In this document: positions 7,932-16,674 of the stretch, piece by piece
How positions within the stretch are numbered: the first letter of the stretch is position 1
Layout of the letters: each line of letters begins with the position of its first letter
Assembly: GCF_026196735.1 (NCBI RefSeq)
Contig: NZ_JAPHUF010000003.1
Location: 1-64,000, forward strand
Source: Sulfurimonas sp.
Lineage (GTDB): Bacteria > Campylobacterota > Campylobacteria > Campylobacterales > Sulfurimonadaceae
DNA length: 64,000 nt
Direction: 5' to 3'
The notes under the pieces: model-generated
What the model was told of the DNA's origin: nothing
Seen by the model: the letters and a program-made list of their open reading frames with translations, nothing else
Database searches by the model: none
Position numbers and translations under genes: made by a program

Positions 7932-9611
7932 GTGATTTCATTAGATATGAAAAGTGAAACTAAAACTAGTTCTTCTTCACCTCTAAGTTTGTCAACTCCA
8001 AGTGATAAGCCAACACTCTCATTCTCAGAACTTTTAAAAGGTGTGAGCGATAAGAAAAATGATAAAGTTATTCAAAACGGTTCATTAATTTTATCTTTGG
8101 ACACTAAAGAGAGGGTTGTTAAAGATTCAAACTCTATTTCCAAGAGTGATTCACTTCTCTCTTTGTTAAAAAACGAAGAGAGGTTAGTTCCAAAAAGTTT
8201 AGAAGAACCATTAGAATTGAATCCAAAAATAACTTCCACATTGACTACCAAAGAGATGAAAGTATTAATTTCTGAAGCAAAAGATTATCTCAAAGGTAAA
8301 ATAGAAAATAGTGATGATTTCAAAAAATCACAAATAAAAGAGCTTCCAAAAACTCTTAAAGGTTTAGTAGAGGTTGCTAAAACATTTGGTATAGATATCA
8401 GTAAAATAAGCTTAGAAGAAGTGAAGGCTCATGCGCAAGTTAAACCTCAAGCAGATATAGTAAAAAATGCAGAAGTTAAGACAAATTCTACATCAGAGCT
8501 AAGAGAAGTTGCTCAAGATAAAAAAGTACCAGCTTCTGAAGTGAAAGAAGCTGCTCTAGATAAAAAAGTTGTGGCTCCTGAGGTGAAAGAAGCTGCTCAA
8601 GATAAAAAAGTGACAGCTCCTGAAATGAAAGAAGCTGCTCAAGATAAAAAATTTGCAGCTCCAGAGATAAAAGAAGTTGCTCAAGATAAAAAAGTGGCAG
8701 TTTCTGAGCCAAAAGAAATAAAAGCACAAACCCAACAGGTAGCAGATAAAATAAAAACTGCTCCAGCCTTTCAGCCAGAACAGTTAAAAGAGATAAAAAA
8801 TGATGAGAAGTTTATTCAAGTTCAAAAAGAGGTAAAAGCAACACCACTTTTTAAGGCTCACACGGCAGTAGAGCACACCACTACAGAGCAGATAGTTCAA
8901 GTTAAGGCCAGCAATACATTAAAAGTAGAGCAAAAAACACCAAAAGACAAGGCTGACGAGACGCTCAAGCTTCTTCTTCGCGGTGAAAAACCGTCAATGA
9001 GCAATCCTTCATTAACAGCAGATTTTTCGGTTGCAACTGCTAAAGTTATTGCTACAACTGCAGCTTCTGATGCTGCAAAATCACTAGAGACATTGCTGCA
9101 TGGTGATTCTTCGTCTGAAAGTGGTGTATCATCAACAAAAGCAGAAGCATTGACAACCCACAAAGCTGATAGTTTTGAAGTTAAACTAAATGAAGCAAAA
9201 CAGATGATTAAGTATCTCTCTAATGATGTAAAAACTGCTATTGAGGATTATAAATCTCCATTCACTAGAATAAAAGTTCAGTTAAATCCACAAAAACTTG
9301 GAGAAGTTGATCTGACTATAGTTCAAAGAGGTAAAAATCTACATGTGAATATTAGCTCTAACAACACAGCTGTAAATACTTTGGCGATGAATGCTAATGA
9401 ATTGAGAGTACAGTTAAACAATAGTGGAATAAATAATGCTACATTAAACTTTAGCGACAATGCTCAAAATAACCAAAATACTCAACAACAACAACAGCAA
9501 AGTCGACAAAATGAGAGACAAGCTAACGAAGAGTATAGCTATTTTGATAAAGAAGAGACAAACGAAGAAGTGTTAAGTTCACTTGAAATCGTAGTCCCTC
9601 AATACGGATAA
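7932..9611 (+). CDS. fliK: Flagellar hook-length control protein FliK
   Basis: FliK measures hook length and switches export specificity of the flagellar type III apparatus. The 559-residue protein has a long low-complexity N-terminal and central region, rich in Lys/Glu/Ser, and the conserved C-terminal Flg_hook domain (about residues 420-510: RIKVQLNPQKLGEVDLTI and following). A Gln-rich stretch lies near the end. It starts at a GTG with AAGGAG 6 nt upstream. Residues about 192-261 are five tandem 14-residue repeats. It is followed 10 nt later by flgD, and the operon is read from a sigma-54 promoter. Confidence 0.9.
   Translation: MISLDMKSETKTSSSSPLSLSTPSDKPTLSFSELLKGVSDKKNDKVIQNGSLILSLDTKERVVKDSNSISKSDSLLSLLKNEERLVPKSLEEPLELNPKITSTLTTKEMKVLISEAKDYLKGKIENSDDFKKSQIKELPKTLKGLVEVAKTFGIDISKISLEEVKAHAQVKPQADIVKNAEVKTNSTSELREVAQDKKVPASEVKEAALDKKVVAPEVKEAAQDKKVTAPEMKEAAQDKKFAAPEIKEVAQDKKVAVSEPKEIKAQTQQVADKIKTAPAFQPEQLKEIKNDEKFIQVQKEVKATPLFKAHTAVEHTTTEQIVQVKASNTLKVEQKTPKDKADETLKLLLRGEKPSMSNPSLTADFSVATAKVIATTAASDAAKSLETLLHGDSSSESGVSSTKAEALTTHKADSFEVKLNEAKQMIKYLSNDVKTAIEDYKSPFTRIKVQLNPQKLGEVDLTIVQRGKNLHVNISSNNTAVNTLAMNANELRVQLNNSGINNATLNFSDNAQNNQNTQQQQQQSRQNERQANEEYSYFDKEETNEEVLSSLEIVVPQYG
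8505..8714 (+). repeat. Five 42-bp tandem repeats inside fliK
   Basis: Five units of 42 bp encode 14-residue repeats of the type EAAQDKKVTAPEMK. The middle copies are the most alike at DNA level, suggesting recent duplication; the outer ones have diverged. Such repeats can change the length of the FliK ruler region. Confidence 0.85.
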
Positions 9612-9621
9612 AGGATTTCCA

Positions 9622-10287
9622 ATGGCAATTACATCAATAGGTGAGAATGCAGCCTTATATGCAGAACCGGTAGTAGACACATCAGTAAAAGATAAAACTT
9701 CGTTAAGTTCAGATGATTTTATGACTTTGCTATTAGCGCAGTTGCAACACCAAGATCCTACAGAACCGACAGATACAGAGCAGATATTGACTCAAACTTC
9801 ACAGCTTGCATCATTAGAAGCTACTGATAAAACAAATATAGCACTAGAAGAGTTAGCAGCTTCACTAGCGGCATCAAATGACTTTTCTACAATTTCGGCT
9901 ATTGGTAAGACGGCTGATTTAGGCAGTAATGCTATTATGTTAGACGAAGGTGCCACAAGCACATTTGAAGTTTACTTCCCATCTGATATCGAATCAGGTA
10001 CCTTAGAGATATTGGATAGTAACGGAGCTATTATTCAAACTATGGATGTTGGTACAAATCCATCCGGTGTGTATCAATTTGAATGGGACGGACTTGATGC
10101 TTCTGGAACAATGGCAGATAGTGGTGTATACTATATTACTTCAAGTTATAGAGATCCTGAAGGCAATAATCTAACTACAAGAATGGGTGCTTATCCAATA
10201 GAATCTGTAAGATTTGAAAACGGTGAAACACTTGTAAAAGTTGGTTCAAGTTATATACCTTTAGAGAATATTGTAGAAGTATATTAA
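9622..10287 (+). CDS. flgD: Flagellar hook assembly scaffold FlgD
   Basis: FlgD forms the temporary cap on which hook subunits polymerise. The 221-residue protein has the conserved N-terminal export and cap region (SSDDFMTLLLAQLQHQDPTEP at about residues 28-48), then a FlgD Ig-like/tudor-like C-terminal part containing GVYQFEWDGLDASG. It has a GGATTT-type ribosome-binding site and sits between fliK and a flgE paralogue, 10 to 12 nt from each, in one operon. Confidence 0.95.
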   Translation: MAITSIGENAALYAEPVVDTSVKDKTSLSSDDFMTLLLAQLQHQDPTEPTDTEQILTQTSQLASLEATDKTNIALEELAASLAASNDFSTISAIGKTADLGSNAIMLDEGATSTFEVYFPSDIESGTLEILDSNGAIIQTMDVGTNPSGVYQFEWDGLDASGTMADSGVYYITSSYRDPEGNNLTTRMGAYPIESVRFENGETLVKVGSSYIPLENIVEVY

Positions 10288-10299
10288 AAAGGCCATATT

Positions 10300-11667
10300 A
10301 TGATGACTCAAGCTTTTTATACGGGACTTAGTGGTTTAAAATCCAGTTCTCAAGCTATTGATGTTATCTCTGATAATTTAGCTAACACCGCTACTATAGG
10401 ATACCGTGGGTATTCAGCAGAATTTTCAAATATGTTTGAAGAAGCTATAAATACCAACACAAAATTATCAACTGACAATAGTAGTATAGGTGTTGGTACG
10501 AAAGTTAATAGCATTGCTATGAATGAATCACAGGGCATATTACAGATTAGTGATAGAAGTACAGATATAGCTATTTTAGGAGATGGATGGTTTGGTGTGC
10601 AAGCCGGAAGTGATCCAGTATATACTCGTGATGGAAGTTTTAATTTTGATGTAAATAGAGATTTAGTTACTCAAGATGGTTATTATGTGCTCGGAACTAT
10701 GGGAACAAACATGAATAACGGAGAAATAATACCTGAGTATGATGCTGATGGTAATTTAGCAAATCCTTCAGTACAGTTAGGGAATATAGATTCTCAAGAA
10801 AAACTTCGCTTCCCAAGTGAATTGACTTATCCAGCATTACCAACAACTAAAGCAACATTTGGTGGAAATCTAAGTTTCACAGAAGATGAAATTGCTCACG
10901 ATGAAGCTGCTTTAGCTGAAATTGCTGCTAATATAATTGACCCAAATGATGAGATTGCTTTAGATAGAGCCTCTCTCAGCATGAGTTCTCTTGTTATTGC
11001 TCAAGATGGTACAAAAAATAAACTAAGATTAGGCTTTACAAAGGTAGAACCTCAAGTTGCACCTGGTTCTCAATGGAATGTTATCGCTACGGTAGAGAGT
11101 ATAGATGGTGAAAATATTTATTCGACTCAGACAGGTGTTGTTAGCTTTGATGAGATTGGTGCACAGATTTCAAATACTCTTACATCAATAGACAACCAAG
11201 GCACATCGGTTGAGATAGATTTAGGTACAGAGTTTAGTGGTATTATTGCTTCTTCTGGCTCACAATTTTCTTCATCAAGTTCAGCAAATGGGCTAGAATC
11301 CGGTGACTTATTTGGATATGATATAAATAAAAACGGAGAAGTAGTTGCTACTTTTTCAAATGGTATGCAAAGTAATGTTGGTACTATAGCGGTATATCAT
11401 TTTCCTAATGACAGAGGATTAGAGAGAATAAGTGGAGCAAGATTTGTTGAGACTCCAAATAGTGGAGAGGCTATGTTTTTCCAAGATGAAAACGGAAACA
11501 ATATTCTTGGTACAGATTTAATCAACTTTAAACTTGAAAGTTCGAATGTAGATATGACTGTTGGATTAACCGATCTTATTATTATGCAAAGATCATATGA
11601 TGCAAATTCAAAATCTATCACTACTGCTGACGAAATGCTGAAAAAAGCATTGGATATGGATGCTTAA
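10300..11667 (+). CDS. flgE: Flagellar hook protein FlgE paralogue (short form)
   Basis: A 455-residue hook/rod family protein. The N-terminal domain (FYTGLSGLKSSSQAIDVISDNLANTATIGYRG) and the C-terminal domain (SNVDMTVGLTDLIIMQRSYDANSKSITTADEML) form the coiled-coil D0 core of axial proteins. It corresponds in position to the FlgE copy next to flgD in Campylobacter jejuni, while the larger copy at 11929 is likely the main hook subunit. It could be a hook-base or minor hook protein. It is the last gene of the sigma-54 operon fliK-flgD-flgE. Confidence 0.88.
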   Translation: MMTQAFYTGLSGLKSSSQAIDVISDNLANTATIGYRGYSAEFSNMFEEAINTNTKLSTDNSSIGVGTKVNSIAMNESQGILQISDRSTDIAILGDGWFGVQAGSDPVYTRDGSFNFDVNRDLVTQDGYYVLGTMGTNMNNGEIIPEYDADGNLANPSVQLGNIDSQEKLRFPSELTYPALPTTKATFGGNLSFTEDEIAHDEAALAEIAANIIDPNDEIALDRASLSMSSLVIAQDGTKNKLRLGFTKVEPQVAPGSQWNVIATVESIDGENIYSTQTGVVSFDEIGAQISNTLTSIDNQGTSVEIDLGTEFSGIIASSGSQFSSSSSANGLESGDLFGYDINKNGEVVATFSNGMQSNVGTIAVYHFPNDRGLERISGARFVETPNSGEAMFFQDENGNNILGTDLINFKLESSNVDMTVGLTDLIIMQRSYDANSKSITTADEMLKKALDMDA

Positions 11668-11742
11668 CCCTTAAGCATCTGTCTATATTTTATCAATAAT
11701 TAAAAATCAACAAAACACTCATACTATAAAACACTATAAAAG

Positions 11743-11760
11743 TTGGAACAAAATATGCTT
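11743..11760 (+). promoter_or_regulatory. Sigma-54 promoter of the long flgE
   Basis: TTGGAACAAAATATGCTT has GG at 11745-11746 and GC at 11757-11758 with 10 nt between, a good -24/-12 match and nearly the same as the fliK promoter. Transcription should start near 11770, leaving a leader of about 160 nt before flgE. Confidence 0.8.
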
Positions 11761-11793
11761 CGTATAATATACTAAGTAAAAATACTATTGTGT

Positions 11794-11858
11794 AAGTCCC
11801 TTTGTATTAATCCCTTTTTGGGGAGAGAGACTGAGAATTAGTGTAGACAAAAGGACTT
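11794..11858 (+). other. Stem-loop in the flgE leader RNA
   Basis: AAGTCCCTTTGT (11794-11805) pairs with ACAAAAGGACTT (11847-11858) with one mismatch, enclosing a second small hairpin TCCC-TTTTT-GGGA. Both lie between the sigma-54 promoter and the flgE start. A regulatory role is inferred from position only. Confidence 0.5.
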
Positions 11859-11928
11859 GTTTCTTAGTCGTCATAAATATTGAAAATGATTTCTATCAGA
11901 GTTTATGAAATAAAATAAAGGATATAAG

Positions 11929-14091
11929 ATGTTAAAATCACTATATGCCGGGGTATCCGGACTTCAGTCACATCAAATAGCAATGGATGTAGAGTCAAAT
12001 AATATAGCAAATGTTAACACGGTAGGTTTTAAGTATTCTCGTGCTAACTTCTCAGATCTTTTAGCTCAAACAAGGTCAATTGCAACAGCTCCTCAAGGTG
12101 AACTTGGTGGTAAAAATGCTGTTCAAGTCGGACTTGGTTCAACTGTTAGTTCAATGACAACAATTCATTCTCAGGGTTCAATCCAAAATTCTGATAAAAA
12201 TACAGATGTTGCGATTCAAGGAGACGGATTTTTTATAGTCTCTCCTGATGGCGGTAATAGTTACAAGTACACTCGTGCCGGAGACTTTAAGTTTGATGCA
12301 TCTGGAAATTTTGTTGACAATAATGGTTTTATTGTTCAAGGTTGGGTTAGAGATAATGAAACTGGAAAAGTTGATGCAACTGCACCGATTGAAAACATTA
12401 ACATACCACCGGGACTAACAACTCCAGCAAGTCCTACTACTGAAGTTGCTCTAAAAGCAAACCTTAATGCCGGAACAATAATTGAGAGTTTTTCTCCAGC
12501 TTATGAAGTTTCTAGTGGATCTACCGGAGCTACACCGGCTATAGATGAAAATGGAAACCCTATTGCATCTGGAGATTTGGGTGTGATGTTTAATGATGTA
12601 GGTGAAGGTTTTTCTCTTCAAGATGATCAAGGTATATGGGCTTCATTTACAAATGCTACTTATAGTAATATTCTTGATACAATACCAGCCGGTGCCACAA
12701 CTTTAGATATCAGTTTTACATTAGATGATGGTAGCACTCAAGCCGTAACTTATACTGGTTTAGCCGGTGCTACGGATATACAAAATGCCAATGGAATGGT
12801 GTCAGCTATCAATGCTCAGACAGGAGTAACAGGTGTAAGAGCAGAAGTTTTACTAGATGGTGGTGGACTTCCATATATCTCTTTAGAAAATAATAATACT
12901 AGCTCTTTTGCATCTCATAATATTAACCTTACAGTTGGTGCTACTGATACTTCAGGTGCTTTTGGAGCACCTGCAGCAACAGTTACTGATATTACTGCTT
13001 ATAGATATCAGTATGACCCGGTAGGAGCAGATGATGGTTCTGGCGGTGCTGATGCCCCAAAAACATTCAGAACAATCAATGGGCTTAGAAATCAATTGGA
13101 GATTCAAGCAAGAGCTGATGGTGGTGCTACAAGTAATATAGAGATATCGGTAAATGAACAGGGTAAACTAGAGATATCCAATGAAGCAGCTGCCGGTCTT
13201 CCTGCTGATGATTATGATATAAATCTTGCAATAACCGGAATAACAAGTTCAAATACACCGGGAGCTCCAGCTGAAAATCAGCGTTTTACAAGAAATATGG
13301 AAGCATTAAACTCTGTGCTCACAGCAGGTAGTACAGCTAAAGCATTTTCTCAATCTTTTAATGCAGCAACGCACTCAAGCTCTATAGATATTTTTGATTC
13401 ACTTGGTTCAAAGCATACTCTTAGAATGGAGTTTAGAAAGACAGATGTTGATATAGCAACCGGTACTACTTGGGATATGAAAATCAGTGTGCCGCCTCCA
13501 GCTACAATCGGTGGTACTCCGGTAGCTAGTGAGCAGACAGGACAAATTACTTTTAATAGTGATGGTTCATTGTCTGGTTTTAATCCTCCAAACATATCAT
13601 TTACCGGTAACAATGGTTCTGCTGCAGAACAACAAGTAAGCCTTAATTTTGGTACTGGAGGTCTTTTTGACGGTATGACAAGTTTTGACTCTAGAAGTTC
13701 TACTTCTGGAATCTCTCAAGATGGTTTTACCGGTGGTGATTTAGTTGGTATTAGAATCGATCAGAGTGGTACTGTAGTTGGTTCATTTAGTAATGGTCGT
13801 TCTTTTGGACTAGCTCAAGTTGGTATGGCTAAGTTTACCAATAATGAAGGTCTTACAACTGAAGGTGGTAGTGTGTATGTTCAAACTGCCAATTCAGGTG
13901 ATCCAATCATTGGTTCGGCGGCGACATCCGGGCGTGGATTTATCCAAAGTTCAGCACTTGAAGCTTCAAATGTTGACTTGTCTCGTTCACTGACTCAGCT
14001 TATTATTATTCAAAGAGGCTATCAGGCAAATGGTAAAACAATTACTACTTCTGATACACTTCTTGAGACATTAATCGGTCTTAAAAGATAG
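11929..14091 (+). CDS. flgE: Flagellar hook protein FlgE (main hook subunit)
   Basis: A 720-residue hook protein. It has the N-terminal D0/D1 signature (SLYAGVSGLQSHQIAMDVESNNIANVNTVGFK) and the matching C-terminal segment (SNVDLSRSLTQLIIIQRGYQANGKTITTSDTLLETLIGLKR). The middle is a large, Gly/Ala/Thr/Ser-rich surface domain, making it far longer than enteric FlgE (about 400 residues), as is usual for Campylobacterota hooks. It has its own sigma-54 promoter and a structured leader of about 160 nt, with a ribosome-binding site (AAAGGAT) before the ATG. Confidence 0.93.
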   Translation: MLKSLYAGVSGLQSHQIAMDVESNNIANVNTVGFKYSRANFSDLLAQTRSIATAPQGELGGKNAVQVGLGSTVSSMTTIHSQGSIQNSDKNTDVAIQGDGFFIVSPDGGNSYKYTRAGDFKFDASGNFVDNNGFIVQGWVRDNETGKVDATAPIENINIPPGLTTPASPTTEVALKANLNAGTIIESFSPAYEVSSGSTGATPAIDENGNPIASGDLGVMFNDVGEGFSLQDDQGIWASFTNATYSNILDTIPAGATTLDISFTLDDGSTQAVTYTGLAGATDIQNANGMVSAINAQTGVTGVRAEVLLDGGGLPYISLENNNTSSFASHNINLTVGATDTSGAFGAPAATVTDITAYRYQYDPVGADDGSGGADAPKTFRTINGLRNQLEIQARADGGATSNIEISVNEQGKLEISNEAAAGLPADDYDINLAITGITSSNTPGAPAENQRFTRNMEALNSVLTAGSTAKAFSQSFNAATHSSSIDIFDSLGSKHTLRMEFRKTDVDIATGTTWDMKISVPPPATIGGTPVASEQTGQITFNSDGSLSGFNPPNISFTGNNGSAAEQQVSLNFGTGGLFDGMTSFDSRSSTSGISQDGFTGGDLVGIRIDQSGTVVGSFSNGRSFGLAQVGMAKFTNNEGLTTEGGSVYVQTANSGDPIIGSAATSGRGFIQSSALEASNVDLSRSLTQLIIIQRGYQANGKTITTSDTLLETLIGLKR

Positions 14092-14095
14092 ATGA

Positions 14096-14117
14096 TTACC
14101 ACGCTTTAGCGTGGTAA
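14096..14117 (+). terminator. Hairpin after flgE
   Basis: A perfect 10-bp inverted repeat TTACCACGCT-tt-AGCGTGGTAA directly after the flgE stop. It is strong but is followed by CAAACAATTTTG rather than a clean U-run. It is probably a terminator or an RNA-stabilising 3' end. Confidence 0.55.
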
Positions 14118-14130
14118 CAAACAATTTTGA

Positions 14131-14136
14131 TATAAT
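14131..14136 (+). promoter_or_regulatory. -10 box of purT
   Basis: TATAAT, preceded by TTTTGA, is 28 nt upstream of the purT ATG at 14165. It lies after the flgE hairpin. Confidence 0.45.
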
Positions 14137-14164
14137 TCCTCTAATAATTTTAGTAGGAATAAAA

Positions 14165-15328
14165 ATGCAATTCTCCGCTCCCCTTAAATCAAACTCAAAA
14201 AAAATAATGTTACTAGGTTCAGGCGAACTAGGTAAAGAAGTGGCTATAGAAGCTCAGAGATTAGGTCTTGAAGTCATAGCAGTTGACAGGTATCAAAATG
14301 CACCTGCTCACCATGTTGCTCACCGTTCATATGTCGTAGACATGCAGGATAAAAACGCTCTTTTAGAGATTATTTATCGTGAAAAGCCTGACTATATTCT
14401 GCCTGAAATAGAAGCTATAAGTATCGATGCTCTTTTTGCGGCAGAAGATAAGGGTTATAATGTTATACCAAATGCCAGCGCCGTTAGTAAGACTATGAAT
14501 AGAAAAAACATTCGTACTTTTGCAGCGGAAGTGCTTGGGCTCAAAACCGGACCATATGAGTTTGTTACAACTGAAGATGGATTAAAAAGTGCAGCTGAGC
14601 GTATGGGTTTTCCTTGTGTTATCAAGCCTGTTATGAGTTCTTCCGGTCATGGACAGAGTGTTGCAAAAAGTGCTGATGACATTGCTGCGTCTTGGGAAAT
14701 AGCTAAAGAAGCTCGCGGTGATGCTAGTGAGTTAATCGTTGAAGCCTTTGTGGACTTTGACTATGAGATAACAATGTTGACAGCCAGAAACGGCAAAGAG
14801 ACGGTTTTTTGTGAGCCTATAGGTCATGAGCAAAGAGATGGTGATTATGTTTTCTCATGGCAGCCAATGCAGATGAGTGATGTTGCAAAACAAAAATCAC
14901 AAGAGATGGCTAAAGCTATCACTGATGGTCTTGGCGGTCGCGGTCTTTTTGGTGTTGAGCTTTTCATAAAAGGCGATGAGGTTTATTTCTCTGAAGTTTC
15001 ACCTCGTCCGCACGATACGGGAATGGTAACGCTTATCACTCAGAGCCAGAGTGAGTTTGCGCTTCACTTGCGTGCAGTTCTTGGTCTTCCATTGGGATTT
15101 ACATTTTATGGAGATGGTGCTTCTGCAGCATTTAAGTCCGAAGTTCACAACTATGCGCCTGTTGTTGCCGTAGATGATTCTCTATTTACTGATAACAGTT
15201 TTGTAAGAGTTTTTTCTAAACCAGAAGCACATAAAGGCAGACGACTTGCTGTTGCTCTTGTGTTTGATGAAGTTGAAAAAGCATTAGAGCAATCAAGAGA
15301 ATTGATTACTAAAATAAAAGATTGTTAA
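14165..15328 (+). CDS. purT: Formate-dependent GAR transformylase PurT
   Basis: PurT is an ATP-grasp enzyme that forms formylglycinamide ribonucleotide from GAR, formate and ATP in purine synthesis. The 387-residue protein begins [30 protein letters not shown], of which [10 protein letters not shown] is the nucleotide-binding signature. Other family features are [31 protein letters not shown] and [16 protein letters not shown]. The ATG at 14165 is chosen over an upstream in-frame start at 14111, which would lie inside the hairpin after flgE. The next gene starts 1 nt after its stop. Confidence 0.95.
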   Translation: MQFSAPLKSNSKKIMLLGSGELGKEVAIEAQRLGLEVIAVDRYQNAPAHHVAHRSYVVDMQDKNALLEIIYREKPDYILPEIEAISIDALFAAEDKGYNVIPNASAVSKTMNRKNIRTFAAEVLGLKTGPYEFVTTEDGLKSAAERMGFPCVIKPVMSSSGHGQSVAKSADDIAASWEIAKEARGDASELIVEAFVDFDYEITMLTARNGKETVFCEPIGHEQRDGDYVFSWQPMQMSDVAKQKSQEMAKAITDGLGGRGLFGVELFIKGDEVYFSEVSPRPHDTGMVTLITQSQSEFALHLRAVLGLPLGFTFYGDGASAAFKSEVHNYAPVVAVDDSLFTDNSFVRVFSKPEAHKGRRLAVALVFDEVEKALEQSRELITKIKDC

Positions 15329-15329
15329 A

Positions 15330-16253
15330 ATGAAAATAGTTCTGCTTGATGCCTTAACTTTTGGCGAGACCGACCTAAGTGGCTTTGATTCTTTAGGTAA
15401 TGTTGAGATCTTTGAGACAACATCTCCAGAGCAAACGCAAGATAGAATTGCTAACGCAGATGTAGTTGTTACTAACAAAGTTGTTATAACCGATGTGCAC
15501 ATGTCAAACACACCGACTCTAAAACTTATCTGTGTTGCTGCTACGGGGATGAACAATGTTGATTTAGAAGCTGCAAAATCTCGTGGAATCCAAGTGAAAA
15601 ATGTAGCTGGTTATTCAACCGATTCGGTTATTCAGCACACATTCTCAATGCTGTTTTATTTGATGGGGCACTCAAGATATTATGATGAGTATGTAAAAGA
15701 CGGCTCATATTCCAGAAGTCCTATTTTCACAGATGTGTCAAAACCATTTTTTGAAATAAAAGGTAAAAAATGGGGAATTATAGGTCTTGGTGCTATTGGT
15801 CGTGGAGTTGCAAATATAGCCAAAGCATTTGGTGCAGAAGTCTGTTACTACTCTACAAGCGGAATAAATAGAACTGATGATTATCAGAGAGTGACTATAG
15901 ATGAATTACTGAAGAGTTGCGATATTATTACAATTCATGCACCTCTAAATGACAAAACAAATAATCTTTTAGATTATGAACAACTGTTAACTTGTAAAGA
16001 TGCAAGTATTGTTTTAAACCTTGGACGCGGCGGTATCATCAATGAAGAGGCTGTTGCCAAGATAGTTGATGAGAAAAATATTTACTTTGGTTTAGATGTT
16101 TTAACATGTGAGCCTATGAGAGAAAATCATCCACTTCTAAGTGTAAAAAACAGAGATAATTTATATATTACACCCCATATTGCTTGGACATCTGTTGAAG
16201 CAAGAGATAAGCTCATTACTTCTGTAATAGAGAATATAACATCGCTGAAATAG
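15330..16253 (+). CDS. D-isomer 2-hydroxyacid dehydrogenase
   Basis: A 307-residue NAD-dependent oxidoreductase of the D-2-hydroxyacid dehydrogenase family (glycerate/lactate type). The NAD-binding fold shows GKKWGIIGLGAIGRGVA, and the active-site residues are seen in NLGRGGIINEE (Arg), LDVLTCEPM (Glu) and ITPHIAW (His). The substrate cannot be told from sequence; hydroxypyruvate or glycerate is plausible. It is closely coupled to purT (1-nt gap), and its last 13 bases overlap the likely start of the YqaA-like gene. Confidence 0.88.
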   Translation: MKIVLLDALTFGETDLSGFDSLGNVEIFETTSPEQTQDRIANADVVVTNKVVITDVHMSNTPTLKLICVAATGMNNVDLEAAKSRGIQVKNVAGYSTDSVIQHTFSMLFYLMGHSRYYDEYVKDGSYSRSPIFTDVSKPFFEIKGKKWGIIGLGAIGRGVANIAKAFGAEVCYYSTSGINRTDDYQRVTIDELLKSCDIITIHAPLNDKTNNLLDYEQLLTCKDASIVLNLGRGGIINEEAVAKIVDEKNIYFGLDVLTCEPMRENHPLLSVKNRDNLYITPHIAWTSVEARDKLITSVIENITSLK

Positions 16254-16645
16254 CACTTTTTTTCACGGCATTTTTAGCTGCGACTATTCTTCCATTTAGT
16301 TCTGAAGTTGCATTTGTAGCAGCTTTAGCTAATGATATGCCAAAATACACGGCTCTGATTTTTGCTTCAAGCGGAAATATTTTAGCGATTATTCTCAACT
16401 ATTGGCTCGGTTACTGGCTTTATGAAAAAACAAAAACAAAACTTTTTAAATCCAAGATAGGCACAAAAGCATATGGTTATGGACACAACTATGGATATTA
16501 TGCACTGTTACTCTCATGGCTTCCAGTCATCGGTGATCCACTAACACTTGTAGCAGGTCTTGTTAGGCTTAACTTTCTTTGGTTTGTTTTAATCGCGGGT
16601 TCTTTGAGAATAATAAGGTATTACTTTTTAACTCTTATGTTATAA
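16241..16645 (+). CDS. YqaA/DedA-like inner-membrane protein with no standard start codon
   Basis: The reading frame is open from 16211 to 16645 and encodes a small membrane protein (AEIALFFTAFLAATILPFSSE, then VAFVAALAND) with four or so hydrophobic segments and a conserved GDPLT motif, typical of YqaA-family SNARE-associated-like proteins. Family proteins begin near this ALFFTAFLAATILP stretch. No ATG, GTG or TTG lies in frame before 16337, and starting at 16337 would remove the first membrane segment and the conserved LPFSSE motif. An ATC at 16241 with GAGAA 6 nt upstream is the best placed start; ATA at 16250 is the alternative. The function is unknown, possibly lipid transport or membrane homeostasis. 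Confidence 0.6.
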   Translation: MAEIALFFTAFLAATILPFSSEVAFVAALANDMPKYTALIFASSGNILAIILNYWLGYWLYEKTKTKLFKSKIGTKAYGYGHNYGYYALLLSWLPVIGDPLTLVAGLVRLNFLWFVLIAGSLRIIRYYFLTLML

Positions 16646-16646
16646 T
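16641..16646 (+). promoter_or_regulatory. -10 box for kinase-fumarate reductase-like operon
   Basis: TGT-TATAAT overlaps the stop codon of the YqaA-like gene and lies 28 nt before the kinase ATG at 16675. Confidence 0.4.
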
Positions 16647-16674
16647 CCATCACTAATATATCAATGGTTGTCTT

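Noticed and set aside
8488-8727. 79-residue minus-strand frame of repeats such as LFYLEQLLS
   Set aside because: It is the antisense reading of the fliK tandem repeats, with no start signal or conservation.
10350-10538. Minus-strand frame inside flgE paralogue
   Set aside because: It is a shadow of the coding strand without a ribosome-binding site. Several similar frames (for example 13350-13613, 38067-38327, 61495-61929) were rejected for the same reason.
14111-14164. Longer N-terminus for PurT
   Set aside because: The extra 18 residues would be read through the hairpin after flgE and past the purT -10 box; the conserved start is at 14165.
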